Source: Lunularia cruciata (Eukaryota; Streptophyta; Marchantiopsida; Lunulariales; Lunulariaceae). From it: a stretch of 64,000 bases of DNA. Location: contig OX419755.1 in NCBI GenBank assembly GCA_948567375.1, positions 72,172,944 to 72,236,943 on the forward strand. Direction: 5' to 3'. Below, in pieces: positions 9,993-23,055 of this stretch (its first letter is position 1; the number at the start of each line of letters is the position of its first letter). The notes beneath the pieces are model-generated. The model ran no database searches and was not told where the DNA came from. It saw only the letters and a program-made list of their open reading frames with translations. The translations under genes were made by a program, and so were the position numbers.

Positions 9993-12900
9993 ATGTCTCT
10001 CCGACCTCATGCCCGGACCGAGGTCCGGAAGAAGAGTTACAAGCTTGCGGTAGATGCCGATGAAGCCCGCAGGAAGAGGGAAGATAACATGGTTGAGATC
10101 CGGAAAAATAAGAGGGAGGAGAGCCTGCTTAAGAAGAGAAGAGAGGGCATGCAGCCGCAGCAGTTCATCTCGAACGTCCACTCTTCTGCCACCGAGAAGA
10201 AGGTAAGCGCTCTCAGCATCATCCGAGTTTCCGGAATTTCACGTCGGCGACGACTTCCCTTACCTGCAGTAACAGCGCACTCCCACGGACAGAAGAATTA
10301 CAACTACACGAGAATAGGTTCTCGTTGATGCACGAAAGATCTCGTCTCCAACAATCCTCCTCACCTAAATCAGATTCCTCACTTTGTTCATTCTTCTTTT
10401 CTCTAAGAGGCACGTCAAAAGCGCTGGTGATTTGGGGATAAGATGCTGTTTGTTCTACGATTAACTTATTCCCGACGCACACATAACTCTTCTTAGGGGT
10501 ATGCCACATAGAAGTTGCTGTATGGCGATTTGCCTCAACTGTTGAGTTAATTAAGTGCCAGGAATTTAGGGTTTATCTACACTCTGTCGATTGTTTTTGT
10601 CTCTACAACCCTTTTCAATCGGTTTTTTTTGTTTCTATCGTCTTTTAGCAGCTTGAGAGCTTGCCGGCAATGGTCGCGGGCGTCTGGTCTGACGATGGAC
10701 CTGCCCAGCTGGAGGCCACCACGCATTTCAGGAAGCTTTTATCAATAGGTAAGTCTCACATATCTCGTTTCAAGGCACGACAGTGCATCCACCAAAGTAA
10801 TTATCTAGCTGATTGTGTTGTTCGGAGGTCTTGATGCGTTACTGCTCCATCTATGTCCGCAGAACGAAGTCCTCCTATAGAAGAGGTGATTGCCGCAGGG
10901 GTTGTTCCACGCTTTGTCGAGTTCCTTGTCAGACAGGACTTTCCTCAATTGCAGGTGAAACTCACCTCAAATGATTTCGGTGCAAATTTTACCTTGTCTT
11001 GAAGCAATCAAGTTTTGAACGTGATACTTTACCTCCCTGTCGAAGTCGCACCATGTTTCCATTTCTGTCAGGCAGCTGTCTGAAGATATTTGGGCGCTTA
11101 CTTAAATTGCTTCGATTCTACGTTTCTTTTCTCGTTCAGTTTGAGGCTGCCTGGGCTCTTACGAACATCGCCTCGGGAACATCCGAGCACACCAGAGTAG
11201 TCATTGATCACGGCGCCGTGCCGATCTTCGTGCAGCTGTTGAGTTCTCAAAGCGATGATGTTCGTGAGCAGGTAATATCGTCAATGCCCTACCTAACTAC
11301 ATTTTTCTCCATTTACTTGTCCTTCTTCGTCGTCCCTGCATGTACCAAAATGGAGTCAAGTCAGTTACACGTTTGAATTTGTGTGTGCAGGCTGTCTGGG
11401 CTCTCGGTAATGTTGCAGGAGACTCTCCACAATGTAGAGACTTGGTCCTAAGCCATGGTGCACTCATGCCACTTTTGAATCAGCTGACCGACAATGCCAA
11501 GTTATCCATGCTGAGGAATGCGACTTGGACTCTGTCAAACTTCTGCCGTGGAAAGCCACAACCTTTGTTTGAGCAGGTACCTGTTTGGCCTTGTTAATCT
11601 CTTTGGAATTTACTCACCTTTCGGTTCTACTTCCCTTAATTGCATTGAATTGTACCAAGCAATTGTCGGAAATTACTTTCTGACTTCGGTTATATTTTTG
11701 CTACAGTCGAAGCCTGCACTTCCGGCTCTACAAAGGCTCATCCACTCTTCAGATGAGGAGGTTCTCACAGACGCCTGCTGGGCCTTGTCATACCTGTCCG
11801 ACGGGACCAACGACAAGATTCAGGCAGTTATCGAAGCTGGCGTCTGTCGACGACTTGTTGAGCTACTGCTGTACGTAGTCCATTATTTGCACTATGAATT
11901 TCGACATCTCTGCCTGCCTGCCTGTCTGTCTGTGTGTCTCTCGTCTTTTACGACACTTGCTCTGCTGTAGAAACTTACCTTTGGTTCTCTGTTTTGTCCA
12001 GACATCCTTCGCCATCGGTCCTCATCCCTGCCCTTCGAACCGTGGGTAACATAGTCACTGGTGATGACTTACAGACGCAGGTGCAATGCCGAATCCTTTT
12101 TCTTGAGTTCATACCGAAGTTGTTCAGTTCTCTGCTGAGACTGCCAATGTTCAACTTTGTGGAGAATAGAAGCTGACTTGGATATTTGCTACTTTCTCGT
12201 GCAGTTCATCATCAACAACCAGGCACTTCCTTGTTTGCTTGCTCTGCTTACTCATACTCACAAGAAAAGCATAAAGAAAGAAGCGTGCTGGACAATCTCG
12301 AACATCACTGCTGGAAACAAGGACCAGATCCAGGCTGTCATTGATGCGAACATCATTCCACCTCTGGTGCAATTGCTTGCGAGTGCTGAATTTGACATCA
12401 AGAAGGAAGCGGCTTGGGCCATATCGAACGCAACATCTGGTGGCACACATGAGCAGATTAAGTATGTACTTTGACGAGGTCAAAAGCACCCCTGATACAT
12501 TTACAATGAGGACAACTAGGAGATACGCTGATGAGATGTCGGGTCCAGTCAGGCTAAGCGTGAAGAGTTTTGAAGAACACTATATCTGTCTTGTCTAGTT
12601 CTCGAGTTCTGCTAAAAGGTTCCATATCACAATATTCCTTCCTGAGTACCCTACGAGTCCAATTGCTAGCATTTCCATTTCGGCGAATTCTGAACCCCGC
12701 CTTCCCAGTGGTCCGGACTGGACTGTCGCCGCTCCACTTCATACATGAGGGTCTTGGATGTACTCCTTGCCAGGTGATTGGACGTAGGGAATTCTTTTGG
12801 CACGTATGAGTTACGAGCTATTACACCGAGAGACCTCAAGATTCACATTGAGAATATCGGAACTTAGCGTTAGGTCAATGGCAATGAGGCTCTTGATTTG

Positions 12901-13955
12901 GTCAGAGAGGTGCCTTCAGTTCATGCCTTTAATCATCTCTTCGATGTTCAAATTGGCTTTGGCTGTGTATCGTCGAGACACTCGTGGTCGCATGAGCTAA
13001 GCAGAAGGCTCTTGTGGCCCCAGGAATTCTTCTGCATCAGGCAAGAAGAACCTCCTACCTAGCTCATGCCGGCCTTCATGTGTGAAGGTGCTCAACTCCT
13101 CGCACGGATTCCAACCATCTTTCTGTCATCGAGTACGTCTTCTTGTACAGTTGCGAGCCATGTAACTAGAGATGAACGCTGTCTCCAAGCAGCGTTAGTC
13201 TCTCCAGATTGAGAGAGGAGAGAGATATGCAGATACATTGTTTGCGAAGATGTGTACGTCCAAACATGATCGAATGTAGATTCAGTTCAAAATCTCTGAT
13301 GCCGGAAACTCCGGTTGCCCCTGTGGATAGGCTCCATAGAAGCAAACCACGGTCAACAACAGACATGATAGTAAATTGAACTAGTGCGAAGCATCTGTTG
13401 CTGCACGCTTCTGTTCTAGGCTCCTCGTGTGAAAATTAGAAAGTTAGACCACAATGGCCGCTCGGAACGGTTGGTTAAAAGTAAGAGCCCATGTAGTTTC
13501 TTCTCTCTTTTGTCTCCGCGCTTTATGTGGCTAGATCAATATCGGAGAAGTACTGACATCTTGTTTCTATGTGCAGGTATCTCGTGAATCAAGGCTGCAT
13601 CAAACCTCTATGTGACCTTCTTACCTGCCCTGACGCTCGGATTGTTACTGTCTCACTGGAGGGACTCGAGAATATTCTTAAGGTCGGAGAGGCAGAGAAG
13701 GACCTCGGTACCACCGGAGGTATCAACTTATACGCTCGATACATCGATGAAGCCGAGGGACTTGAGAAGATCGAGAACTTACAGACTCACGATAATAATG
13801 AAATCTACGAGAAGGCAGTCAAGATCCTTGAAACATACTGGCTTGAGGATGACGAAGAACAGACCCTGATACCATCCGGGGATCAAAATCAGCCAGGATT
13901 TCAGTTCGGTGGAAATCAACCCTCCGTCCCATCTGGAGGTTTCAACTTTGGTTAA
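9993..13955 (+). CDS. IMPA: Importin subunit alpha (nuclear import adaptor)
   Basis: Importin alpha binds nuclear localisation signals of cargo in the cytoplasm and links them to importin beta. Coding exons: 9993-10202, 10649-10748, 10863-10954, 11140-11271, 11391-11576, 11707-11870, 12002-12080, 12205-12461, 13577-13955. All introns are GT-AG and phases agree, giving 532 codons plus stop, the usual plant length. Exon 2 could start at 10652 (in frame, one residue less). Residues 1-70 are the importin-beta-binding domain, rich in Arg/Lys ([18 protein letters not shown] at the start, [14 protein letters not shown] inside). Armadillo repeats follow, with the cargo-binding Trp/Asn ladder: [42 protein letters not shown]. 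The C-terminus is acidic (LEDDEEQ) and then Gly/Pro/Gln-rich, ending GGFNFG. The last intron (1,115 bp) is far longer than the others. No damage is seen; the gene looks functional. Confidence 0.97.
12462..13576 (+). other. Long last intron of importin alpha
   Basis: The intron runs from GTATGT to GTGCAG between codon halves for Lys 407. At 1,115 bp it is two to ten times longer than the other introns. Unlike the AT-rich introns and the repeats, it has gene-like GC and CpG content and several open frames of 60-85 codons on both strands (for example 12797-13000 plus, 13166-13366 minus). None resembles a known protein. It could hold an inserted fragment or an unannotated transcript. Confidence 0.6.
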
Positions 13956-16250
13956 GAGGTAATCATCGACCCACAGCCAGCAGATTTCACATCTAATTGA
14001 GCAGATATTGAGTCCATGTTTTGCATAGTGATTAAAGTTCGTGGGTTGACACATCTTTCCGTGACTCATCTATTAGTTTGAGCACCGTGAAGCCCGTTCT
14101 ACTCTGTGCAGACTTAAGTTAGTTACACGAGGTACTAAACCCTAAACGCTACCGTCGTCCACTTCCGATTACTGTCTAACACCTTCTTATATGGTTTGTC
14201 CAGATATACCACGTATGGCGACTCACTGTGAATATCCTCGATGTGATGGTTTCGAGGAGTCTGGGAGGCAAGATAGCGTTGCTGCATCATACGTATGCTC
14301 GATATACCTCTCTGGATCTGCTGACATGTTGGCCGCTGACAGTTTCTTCTCGGTCGCGATTCCTGACCACCTGAGAACGATAGCCAGTGCAAGCGAGGTC
14401 CTAAACAGGACTTGTCTGCTGTCTGACACAACTAACGGGTTTAAAGCAACACATCTGGTTGATGGTTCCACATACTGCTGCCTGATGGTACTAATCTGCC
14501 TGTGCCACATCCCCATGCATCCCTCCAAGAGAATGTACGCTGGTGAAGTGTGAGCAAGAGGTTCAGCAGGCCAGAGCTGTGCATTGTTGTACAAACTCCT
14601 GCTCACAGTGACAATTGACTCTGCTTCGCCTTGAGGGGCTTGCAATACCTGACCCCTGAGTGTAACATCAATAAATGTTGCACTTTGTAAATGCAAATTT
14701 GGCCATGCCAAATTTCTTGCATTTGAACTGGTGACCATCGAGTCCTGGTTTACTGACTGCCATTACTGGTTGTTCATGGTGGCATCGTTTTGCTCCATGA
14801 ATTTGGAATTGAGCTCACTTTGCTTGAGCACTCTTCCGTTGACTCTTTACAGAGCGTATGCTCATTGCATATGTCGTCAACTGACATTGCCTGCACGTTG
14901 CACAACGAGCTCTCGTCTGGCGGAGCTTATTCACGATGCTTTGTTTGACTACTTGTAAATTTAACAAGTTACACTCAACATGTTACTACCCTGCGCGGAG
15001 AAACGGGTTCTACTTTGCTTGGCGAATTGGAGAATGCCGCTCTGCCTGCACACGCGTGATTACACTAGCGCATTATCTTGAGATATTAGTCAGATAAAGT
15101 GGCTGGATGAGAAGCTTTATCTATGGCGTACTGAATTGACTCAGTAGTTCTGGTTAGTAGCGGTACGCTTCGATTATATTAGTTGAAAAAGTGGGACGTT
15201 CGAACATAGGTTTTGTTTGTCTCCTGTCAATTGCGATTTGACATTGGTCCTAGTTTCTACTTGAGTTCCAAGGATAAACTATCTTTCACTACTGATGAAA
15301 GACTCCTCTTTGTGGGTGGAAGTAAGGTCTTTTTGGTTACTTTTACAGAGTGATAAGAGTCCAATATCCTAAGGGAGGATAAGTACACATCGAAGAGAAT
15401 ATACAAAGTCCTCTTGTATATGAAGTGATGTAATTTGTACCTGACAAGGTGGATAATTGAGTTTTTGTAAGTCATGTGAGCTGGATTTGTGCCGTGACCT
15501 ATGATAGCTCGTTAGAACTAAATCGTTTTGTCTGGTTTACAATCTTTTGTTATTTTTATGGAAAAATCGTATGTTAGAAAGTAACAGCTGCCTAGTAGTG
15601 CCGAGGCGCAAGATGTAATAAATCTTGTGCGACATGTAATGACCTTAACCTTGTCCTCAGTAGAACTATGGCCTGACCAATCAAATGGGCATAGCCCCGG
15701 AACAACGACGACGAGATGGACCCTTCTTGGGTTGTAAGTGCCTCTAACTGGCACTTCCGACCGACAATCTGCTACTCCACAAGAGGGATAGGTGTCGAGA
15801 ATGGCCTTTTGCTTTGGAGTATGCGTTTAGAGTACTTGAAACTATAATCGTTACATGCATTTGAAGTTGAAAACGGGGTCCGATGCGACGCAACAGAAAA
15901 CGGCCTCTGATGTTTATGAATATTTCATATTTGAGGAAGCTTATATAACCTTGATAAGTTTATTACTTGAAAGATCGATGCCCAAAGTTTGGAAGTGGCG
16001 ACGGTGGTAGGTATATCTGTGCAGTCATGAACTCTAGTACCCCTCCCACAACAATTTGTATCAAGTGTATGCCATGTGGCGTGTGTCAAATCACAAGCGC
16101 ATCAATTTGGGAGACCAAATGTAGGCGGAGTGCAATGTAGAACTCGAGAGAATCAATGTAGTACTCAAGTGAGAATCAATAATTCTTTATCATTGGGATG
16201 GAAGGAGTCAAACCTACGAACCTTTAATGGGGTGCATATATATATTGTTA
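13956..16250. other. 3' flank of importin alpha, no gene recognised
   Basis: The first few hundred bases are the likely 3' UTR. Composition stays gene-like to about 15,250. Frames of 120 codons (14191-14553, plus) and 171 codons (14738-14223, minus, ATG start) overlap each other and match nothing known. The 171-codon frame is somewhat longer than expected by chance, so a small gene is possible but unsupported. No polyadenylation site could be chosen with confidence. Confidence 0.45.
14689..14724. repeat. Hairpin in the 3' flank of importin alpha
   Basis: AAATGCAAATTTGG (14689-14702) pairs with CCAAATTTCTTGCATTT (14708-14724), leaving a small bulge and a five-base loop. It is a stable stem about 730 bases past the stop codon. 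It could be part of an RNA structure. It is too short for a plant microRNA precursor as it stands. Confidence 0.65.
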
Positions 16251-17060
16251 TGGAATAAATATCAATGTTAGCATTGATAAATATACATTATATATGATGA
16301 AAATATAAGTTAGATATAATATATATTCATTGAAAGAATATAATAAATATATAAATTGTTAAAAAAGTTAAAAAAGTTAAAATAATTGATTTATTCAAAT
16401 TAAGTTTACATATAATTTTTATTAAATTTTTATTTTATGAATAAAAAACTATAATTAATAATATTAAAATATTCACTATCGGCAAATATTTAAAGATTCA
16501 ATATCAAAGAAATAAATTTTATGAAACTGTATTTTAAATTTATACCTTGATGATTTAAATTATGGATCTCACCATAGGATAATTATCATTAACATAAAAA
16601 TTTGATATTTAACAAATAGTCCATAAATAATTACCAAAATAACTTAACATTACATTCCAACTTTAAAGCAATTATTGTAAACATTCCGAAGTTTGCACAA
16701 ACTAATTTTAATAATATAAATATCATGATAATCATTATAAGTATCTATATTATTATATAACATACATCGTTATGAACATTATGTACTATGGAAACACAAT
16801 TTACATATAAATTATACATGAATTCTAAAATATCACAATTATTTCACGGTATGGCAAATTTCAAATAATCATCTACTCCAAATATATAATATATAATATG
16901 CCCTATGCAAATATTCAAATAATCATCTATCCAAATATATGATATACCCTATGCTAGACAAAAATCAAGAGACGAGATACTATCAAGTTCTATTGTTTGT
17001 TTATTATTTACAATCTATACTATATAAAGAGTGAATTAACTATAGATCAAATACATCTAG
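16250..17060. other. AT-rich spacer
   Basis: Very AT-rich DNA with runs such as ATATAT and AAATAATT and no open frame of note. It marks the change from the gene island to the repeat field. Nothing else is seen in it. Confidence 0.6.
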
Positions 17061-17089
17061 GATATAACTATTGTCTTTGAAAAACCACC

Positions 17090-17280
17090 ATGAGAAAAAG
17101 AGTCAAACATGCACTATGTAATCCTCTCGAACCATTATCACACACCAACCTAGTAACAATTCCACTAGAAGAGTCATATAACATACACAACAAGCCTACA
17201 CATACAAGTGCCAAACTTAGGTCCATAGTGCCATTAATGGTTCGGAGGTGGCATGGCGCACATGATCCTTGCAACAAACA
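17090..17280 (-). pseudogene. PHD-like finger at the C-terminus of element F polyprotein
   Basis: After the integrase, the minus strand reads GSCAPCHLRTINGTMD, then about 12 residues later a first Cys pair (CVGLLC) and then CDNGSRGLHSACL. The last part fits the PHD pattern CDxCxxGWHxxCL with the second Cys and the Trp changed. The frame stays open for 71 codons to the stop at 17068. Known PHD fingers bind histone H3 tails; in a retroelement such a module could direct integration to certain chromatin. That role is inference. Confidence 0.55.
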
Positions 17281-17896
17281 CAATAACGTCCTTCCAACAC
17301 AAGGACTCTGAAAAACAAAACCTCATGCACTCTCAAGATAGTAAAACCTATAGTAACATCAAGTGTTGTTGGTGTAGTCTGCTAGAGATATATATAGTCA
17401 TCTGCATGAAATTGATTGATCAAGGGTCTATAATCTTTTCCTTGAATAGTAACATAACATAAGGTAACACAATGCTGGGCAATTGCTAAGTTCTCAAAGG
17501 TCATTGGCATCACTCTCCGAAAGATCTCTGCCCATTTAAAATATGCACTCACCCATACATCTGGATCATCCAAGTCCAAAACTATAGTAGCATCATGATG
17601 AATGGCTATAAGTAAATAGAGATCTTATTCATAGAATAGAAAGTAAGGAGAGAAGGATGCTAAGGATGCTTGCCGGTTGAACCGATAGCACATGGCCAAT
17701 CAAGGTAACTAAAGATACCAATCTCCCAGGTGGACTCTCTACAAACCATACTTATGCAATCCTCTCTTCATTATCTGAACCGCTCTCTTTGCTAGGCCAT
17801 CTGCTTCAAGGTGATCTTGGGAGATATTACAATAATCAATCAAGGCCTTGTCACGCAAGATCTTAAACTCCTCCAAGAACTTTGTACCTTGATCAG

Positions 17897-18585
17897 TCAA
17901 ACCTTAGCTCGTGCACCAAAATGCCTAAGAATCCGATACAAGAACAAGTAAGCCGTCACTTCATTGGACTTATCATGAAGGACCACCAACTCAATCCACT
18001 TGGAAAAGTGCTCCACCATATCCTCAACATATTGATGATGTCTCACAATCAATGGTAAAGGTCTAGCAAAGTCCAAAATCCAATGGTAACTCAATCCCAT
18101 GATATATAATGGCATAGGAACACTAAATGATGCTCTAACTTGATCACAAACCACACATCTGGCAACAAACTATTGTATATTGGTCTGCATACCGTGCTAC
18201 CATAATGACTCTAGAGTAAACTATATGTACACTTTAGTCCAAAATGTCCTAGCTCCTCATGAGCATGACATACCAATGGTAGTCTCTAAGATAGAAGTGG
18301 TACTATTTGCACTCTACTATCCTCCCAAATACAAAGGTGTCTGCACTCCAATCTAAACCGCTTGGCTAGTTGAAGAACACAATTTCTCTCCTTGGCACCA
18401 ACTATGCCACACACAACACCAATGCAAAGATACTCCATCACTAAGACATCATCATGAATGTCCCGCTGACATGTACCAATACCTCCATCCTTTGGTTCTA
18501 TGACTTCAACAACTCCTTCTATATATATTGAGAGAGATACCACCAAGGCCCCAAAAATATACATAGAAAGGTAGATGCATGCCAA
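17897..18585 (-). pseudogene. Integrase remnant of element F
   Basis: The block at 18585-18286 holds the region before the integrase core (AKRFRLECRHLCIWEDSRVQ). The block at 18154-17897 holds the start of the core: VCDQVRA, then WILDFARPLPL, with the first catalytic Asp in WxxDF, then FSKWIELV, then FGARAKV where family members have FGxP. Stops between the blocks disable it. Confidence 0.8.
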
Positions 18586-18649
18586 CTTGGTACCATCTCC
18601 TCATTTGTCTCACCATGCCAACATTATAATTTTATTGGCTGGGACATGG

Positions 18650-19030
18650 TTATGTATTCAACCTATCTACATCAGTGTTCACCACTCTAGGTTTATGAAT
18701 AATTGTGAAATCATACTCTTGTAAAATCAGAGCCCATCATGCAAGCTTCCTTGAAAGCTTGTCGGACTTCATCAACCACAAAATGGTTGATGATCAATGA
18801 AGGGATTACAAAATTAGTAACATCAAAAGTGTGCTACTACCCATACTATTATCAAACACTCTTTCTCATATGAACTATATTTCACCTCTGCTGAATTGTT
18901 GGAACGACTAGCATAGACCACCACAAAATCCTTCCCCTCATTATTCTATTGGGTGAGCATTTCTCCAAGCCCTAGTATACTCCAATCAATTTAAACTTGG
19001 AATGGTCATCCTTTGATTGATCTCCATAGA
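18650..19030 (-). pseudogene. RNase H remnant of element F
   Basis: Read through stops, the minus strand gives a stretch like FVVVYASRSNNSAEVKYSSY followed by EKEC. This fits the gypsy RNase H motif (YASRxLxxAExNYxxxEKECL). It lies directly after RT in the element. Confidence 0.7.
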
Positions 19031-19099
19031 ATAGGAGCAGATGTCAAACTTCTCCTTGAGCTTTATAAAAAGCTCTCTCTTGCTTATCTCCCCAACACC

Positions 19100-20000
19100 T
19101 TTCATATGTAAGCTTGGTCAAATTTTTCAAGGCCTTTGTAATGGCACTAAATCCTCTAACATATTAGGGATATAAGTTAAACAACCCAAGGAATGATCAT
19201 ACTCTGCTCACATCTATAAGCCAAGGAATATATGCAATAGCTTCCACCTTGGTTTGTTGAACACCAAGCCCTCTAGAGTAGATAGTGTGATCCAAATACT
19301 CAAACTACTTATGGAAGAATCTACACTTCCTAAGATGTAATTTATGTCTATGAGATCTCAACCTCAGCAAACACCTCCAACAAATGTCTCTCATGTTTCT
19401 CCACAATAGTGCTATAGACCAAAATGTCATCAATATAGCATGAAGCAAAATCCAGTCCTTCTAGGATCTTGTCTATGATCCTCTAGAACTTGGCAAGAGC
19501 ATTCTTTAACCCAAATGGTAAGACCTCCACCAATATGATACATCCTTATCGTGAGGATCATTAGCTCAAAATGTTATCTTAGACTTGTACTCCTCCTTGA
19601 TTGGGAATTGATGATATTCTACTTGCAGATCCAAAGTACTAAGGACCTTTGCATACCCAATTGTATCAAAGATCTCCTTTGGTACAAGCACGGCATAGCA
19701 ATCATCCTAATCTACCAATCAGCCTTAGTCTATCAATTGATAGGATGGTAATCTCCACACATATGCCTATTTGTGTAGTTTCCATGCAAATCCTTCTTGG
19801 TTGGCATCACTACAATTGAATCATGCTCTCTATGTGAAATCTCCACCAAACTAGCCTAAAAGGGGTCTCTACTCTGACTTTGAATTAATGATCTTTCCAT
19901 GTCACTATATATATAGAGATGTTAGAAAATTGGTGTATCACTAGTAAACTCAATCCAAACAACACATCCTTTTAAAGCACCCAAATCTTTCATACTGAAG
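19100..20000 (-). pseudogene. Reverse transcriptase remnant of element F
   Basis: The catalytic motif is well kept: CYIDDILVYSTIVEKHERHL, with YIDD at 19437-19426. Upstream sequence to about 20000 carries the rest of RT with frameshifts. Confidence 0.8.
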
Positions 20001-22125
20001 GTAAAACAACTCTTGTAACTCCTTAAGAACCTCCAAACTCTCCATCTTTCTCCTCTTGTAAGCTTGGGTCTAATGTTTGGTTACCAAGTATCCTTTATAA
20101 TTGATATAGGAGTGGAAGATGCACTAACTAACTAGTACACTGGGCCCTTTGAAGTAGTCATGTCATGCCTCCAACCATTAGAGTTCCCAACCTCCATGTA
20201 GAAAAATCCCTCTGCTTTGGATGCAAGCTACATACATCCTCTAGCTACATCCCAAGTAGACCAAGGGTGTAACCCAAGTTGACCACGGTCACCTCGATGG
20301 ACCCAAGTAGACCACTCTCACTAGTAGCCACTAGTTGTGTCCTAAGAATACCTTGCTCACTTGGTCTATCATTCCTAGCATGTGCTTGAATCATCTCAAT
20401 AGACATTGAGCTCACAAGTATCCAAGTGGTGATGCGTATCAAGCACATCCTATGATGTGCTACCAAGCCAAGTCTCACAATCTAGGTCAAGCAATTCAGG
20501 TCCATAGCCTGACCTAACGCTTGACGCTTGGATACCTCTAACACTACTATAAATAGTGGTAATTCTAGTACAAAAACCCATCATCTGCTCCCTCTTATTG
20601 GCATTGGGTTCCACCAATTGTTATAAATGTAAGTCCCAAACAAGTCCAAGATCTCCCTCTCAAAAAGCATGGGAGCCTAGGAAACTCATAAGTGTGGATA
20701 AAGTGGCTCTTGGTTATCCAAAAAGTTCACCACTATCATAGGTGACCTATCAACCACTACCACCATTTGAGATTGGAACCCCAACATCCAAAATGTCATC
20801 AATAGTAAAGTGGTCTAGTTGTTGAATCCCATCATAAGCACATCGTAGAATCTCTTTAAGTAAGAGGTTTGTTGACCAAAGATAAAGACAATGAGCCCAT
20901 GATCTCACTATAGTTGCATCCAACAACATGGAAAATCATATCCAAGAATGGACTTGATGTATACTCACCACCACCAATGTACAAGAATCACCTATCAACG
21001 ATATGTTTCTCAAAATTTAGGTTAGAGAAATAGACTAATGAACATAGAGATGTCATAGTTTATGTACCCAAACACACAAAAACCCAATGTACCTCCCAAA
21101 ACACACAAAAATGTGGATCTGTAGACCTTGACCAACATGGGTATTTTGTTGATATAGACATCCAGAAATCACCAAATGAATGAGCCTATGTCTCTCTAAA
21201 TCCTATGCCCCCAACAAGGAAATGTTTGTGGTAATAATATACATTACTTGACTACTAACATTGGTAATAACTCATGAAAGTGATAGGCCAAGTGTACCAC
21301 ATGATGTAGAGAGACTTGCCTATTAATCTCATCTCTCTCCACATACAAGTACCTTTGTACTTGTATACATGCCTATAGTACCATAGTTAGTCCAATGCTA
21401 ATCACACCAAAAAATTCTAATAAACATACTCTCTTTATTGGATACTACCAAGCAATGAGTGTGGTATCCAAAGGTGACAAGGTAGTATATTATGTAGGCT
21501 CATCCTCACAAAAGTCTCTTGGTGATACAAAGCTTCCACTCCAAGCCTATTACTTCAATTGATCTGCATGTTGCTGCAATGCTTCCTCAAAACTACACAA
21601 TGGAAAATCCAAGGTGGATGGAATGATCTCACTTATACTCCAAATCCAAATGATCTCCTCTGGTATTGGAGTATCTTTTGCATGGGTATTCACCTCCAAG
21701 AAATCACCAAGCCAAGTAACAAAACCACTAAAATCCAAAATTGATACCATGGTCTCTAACTCTAGTGAGCCAAGATTACCACTTCAAAAGTGTACCGGTA
21801 GGCAAAATACCCATCCTTCATCTTACTGCTAACCTGATCTATGGGAGGTTGTCTCCTCCTTATATTCAATAATGAAACCCATGGAGTACACCACTACTCC
21901 ACCAGCTAGCATACCATATGATTTTGCTACTATCACAATGGCCTAAGCTCTCACCACAAAGCTATCAATTGGATAATTAGGCTAAATCTAGAAAATGAGC
22001 TCTCCATATGTGACATATTGTGTAGAACCACCCCCTAGAGATGTTTGGATTTGAACTGGACACCTCTCCACATTGGTCTTTTGTAGCTCAAGACAAACAA
22101 ATGTAACCTGCTTAAACATAAGGAG

Positions 22126-22150
22126 CTACGCACCAAAGTCTAATAAGACC
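22126..22150 (-). pseudogene. Protease active site of element F
   Basis: The minus strand reads VLLDFGA followed by a stop. The family motif is hydrophobic-LDSGA, and the Ser codon appears changed by one C-to-T step (TCT to TTT). It lies between gag and RT. Confidence 0.65.
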
Positions 22151-23013
22151 ATCTATGGTGTATAGAAATTCCTTGAAAGTCCTACCAAATGGAAAATCCT
22201 CCTCTAGTTTTCAAATAGGACAAGTGTGGACCAAGCTTGCTCAAAGGTAAGTCTAGCTAGTAACTCCTCTAACCTAGCTGATGCTACCTACCATAAACCA
22301 TTGGTTGTTGAGTGGATCCCATGCTCCTCGACCACCTTTACTCTAGAATCAAGAACCACATCATTCCTAATCTCACAAAGTGTGGCAGCAAACTAGAACA
22401 TTGGAGCTAGGTCAACTCTTGATATAAACATGTCATTAGTTAAGAACAAAGGGAACCGCATAATCAATTGAGCCACTCCCAAAATTGTACTATACTCAAT
22501 TTGTGTAGTAGTAGTTGGCTGATTAACATCTAGTCTATCATGACCTTCATAACCACCTACCACACTTGCACTAGGATGTCTAGGAGCCATGGATGTCTTC
22601 TATAGTGCCTTAGAGAGTGTGAAAGATTAGGAAGTTTGACCTATTTACTAGCCTCTCCTCTCTATAGGTCCAACTCTACTCATGCTCCTTTAGGCTCTAG
22701 AGCATGTTTTGTACTACTAGTCACTATGTCAAATGCATCTACCTATGTTTCTATGCACATAAAGTCCAAGATGTCTCTATCAACAACATAAGAAGTAGAA
22801 GCCTCTTGATCTCTTTTGAGCTATGGCCATGCTAGCCAATCTCTACGCCAACTACCTAATCCAAGTAGCTATGGCTTTATCAAAAGCAAGTGCAGGCTTC
22901 ATGCCCCTACCAAGTGTGGGTCCTCTACCACGTCCTCATCTTCCATGACCTAGAGCTCTTCTACCACCTACTATAACAACCCTGCCACTCCATAACTCCA
23001 AGTGAAGGTCAAA

Positions 23014-23055
23014 GCATTGGTCACTAGTGTGACCAAATTTGCAGCAATGGTGACA
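23014..23055 (-). pseudogene. Gag zinc knuckle of element F (motif intact)
   Basis: The 14-residue block CHHCCKFGHTSDQC fits CX2CX4HX4C exactly. It marks the C-terminal part of gag. The gag body lies at higher coordinates (an open part at 23951-23634). Confidence 0.85.

Noticed and set aside
9459..10181. 240-codon open frame on the minus strand over the importin alpha 5' region
   Set aside because: It is antisense to the first coding exon and the GC-rich leader, with low-complexity Ser/Lys/Glu runs that mirror GA/CT tracts. No family resemblance.
14223..14738. 171-codon minus-strand frame and 120-codon plus-strand frame past importin alpha
   Set aside because: They overlap on opposite strands, match no known protein and lie in the probable 3' UTR or flank. 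Kept only as a remark in the flank entry.
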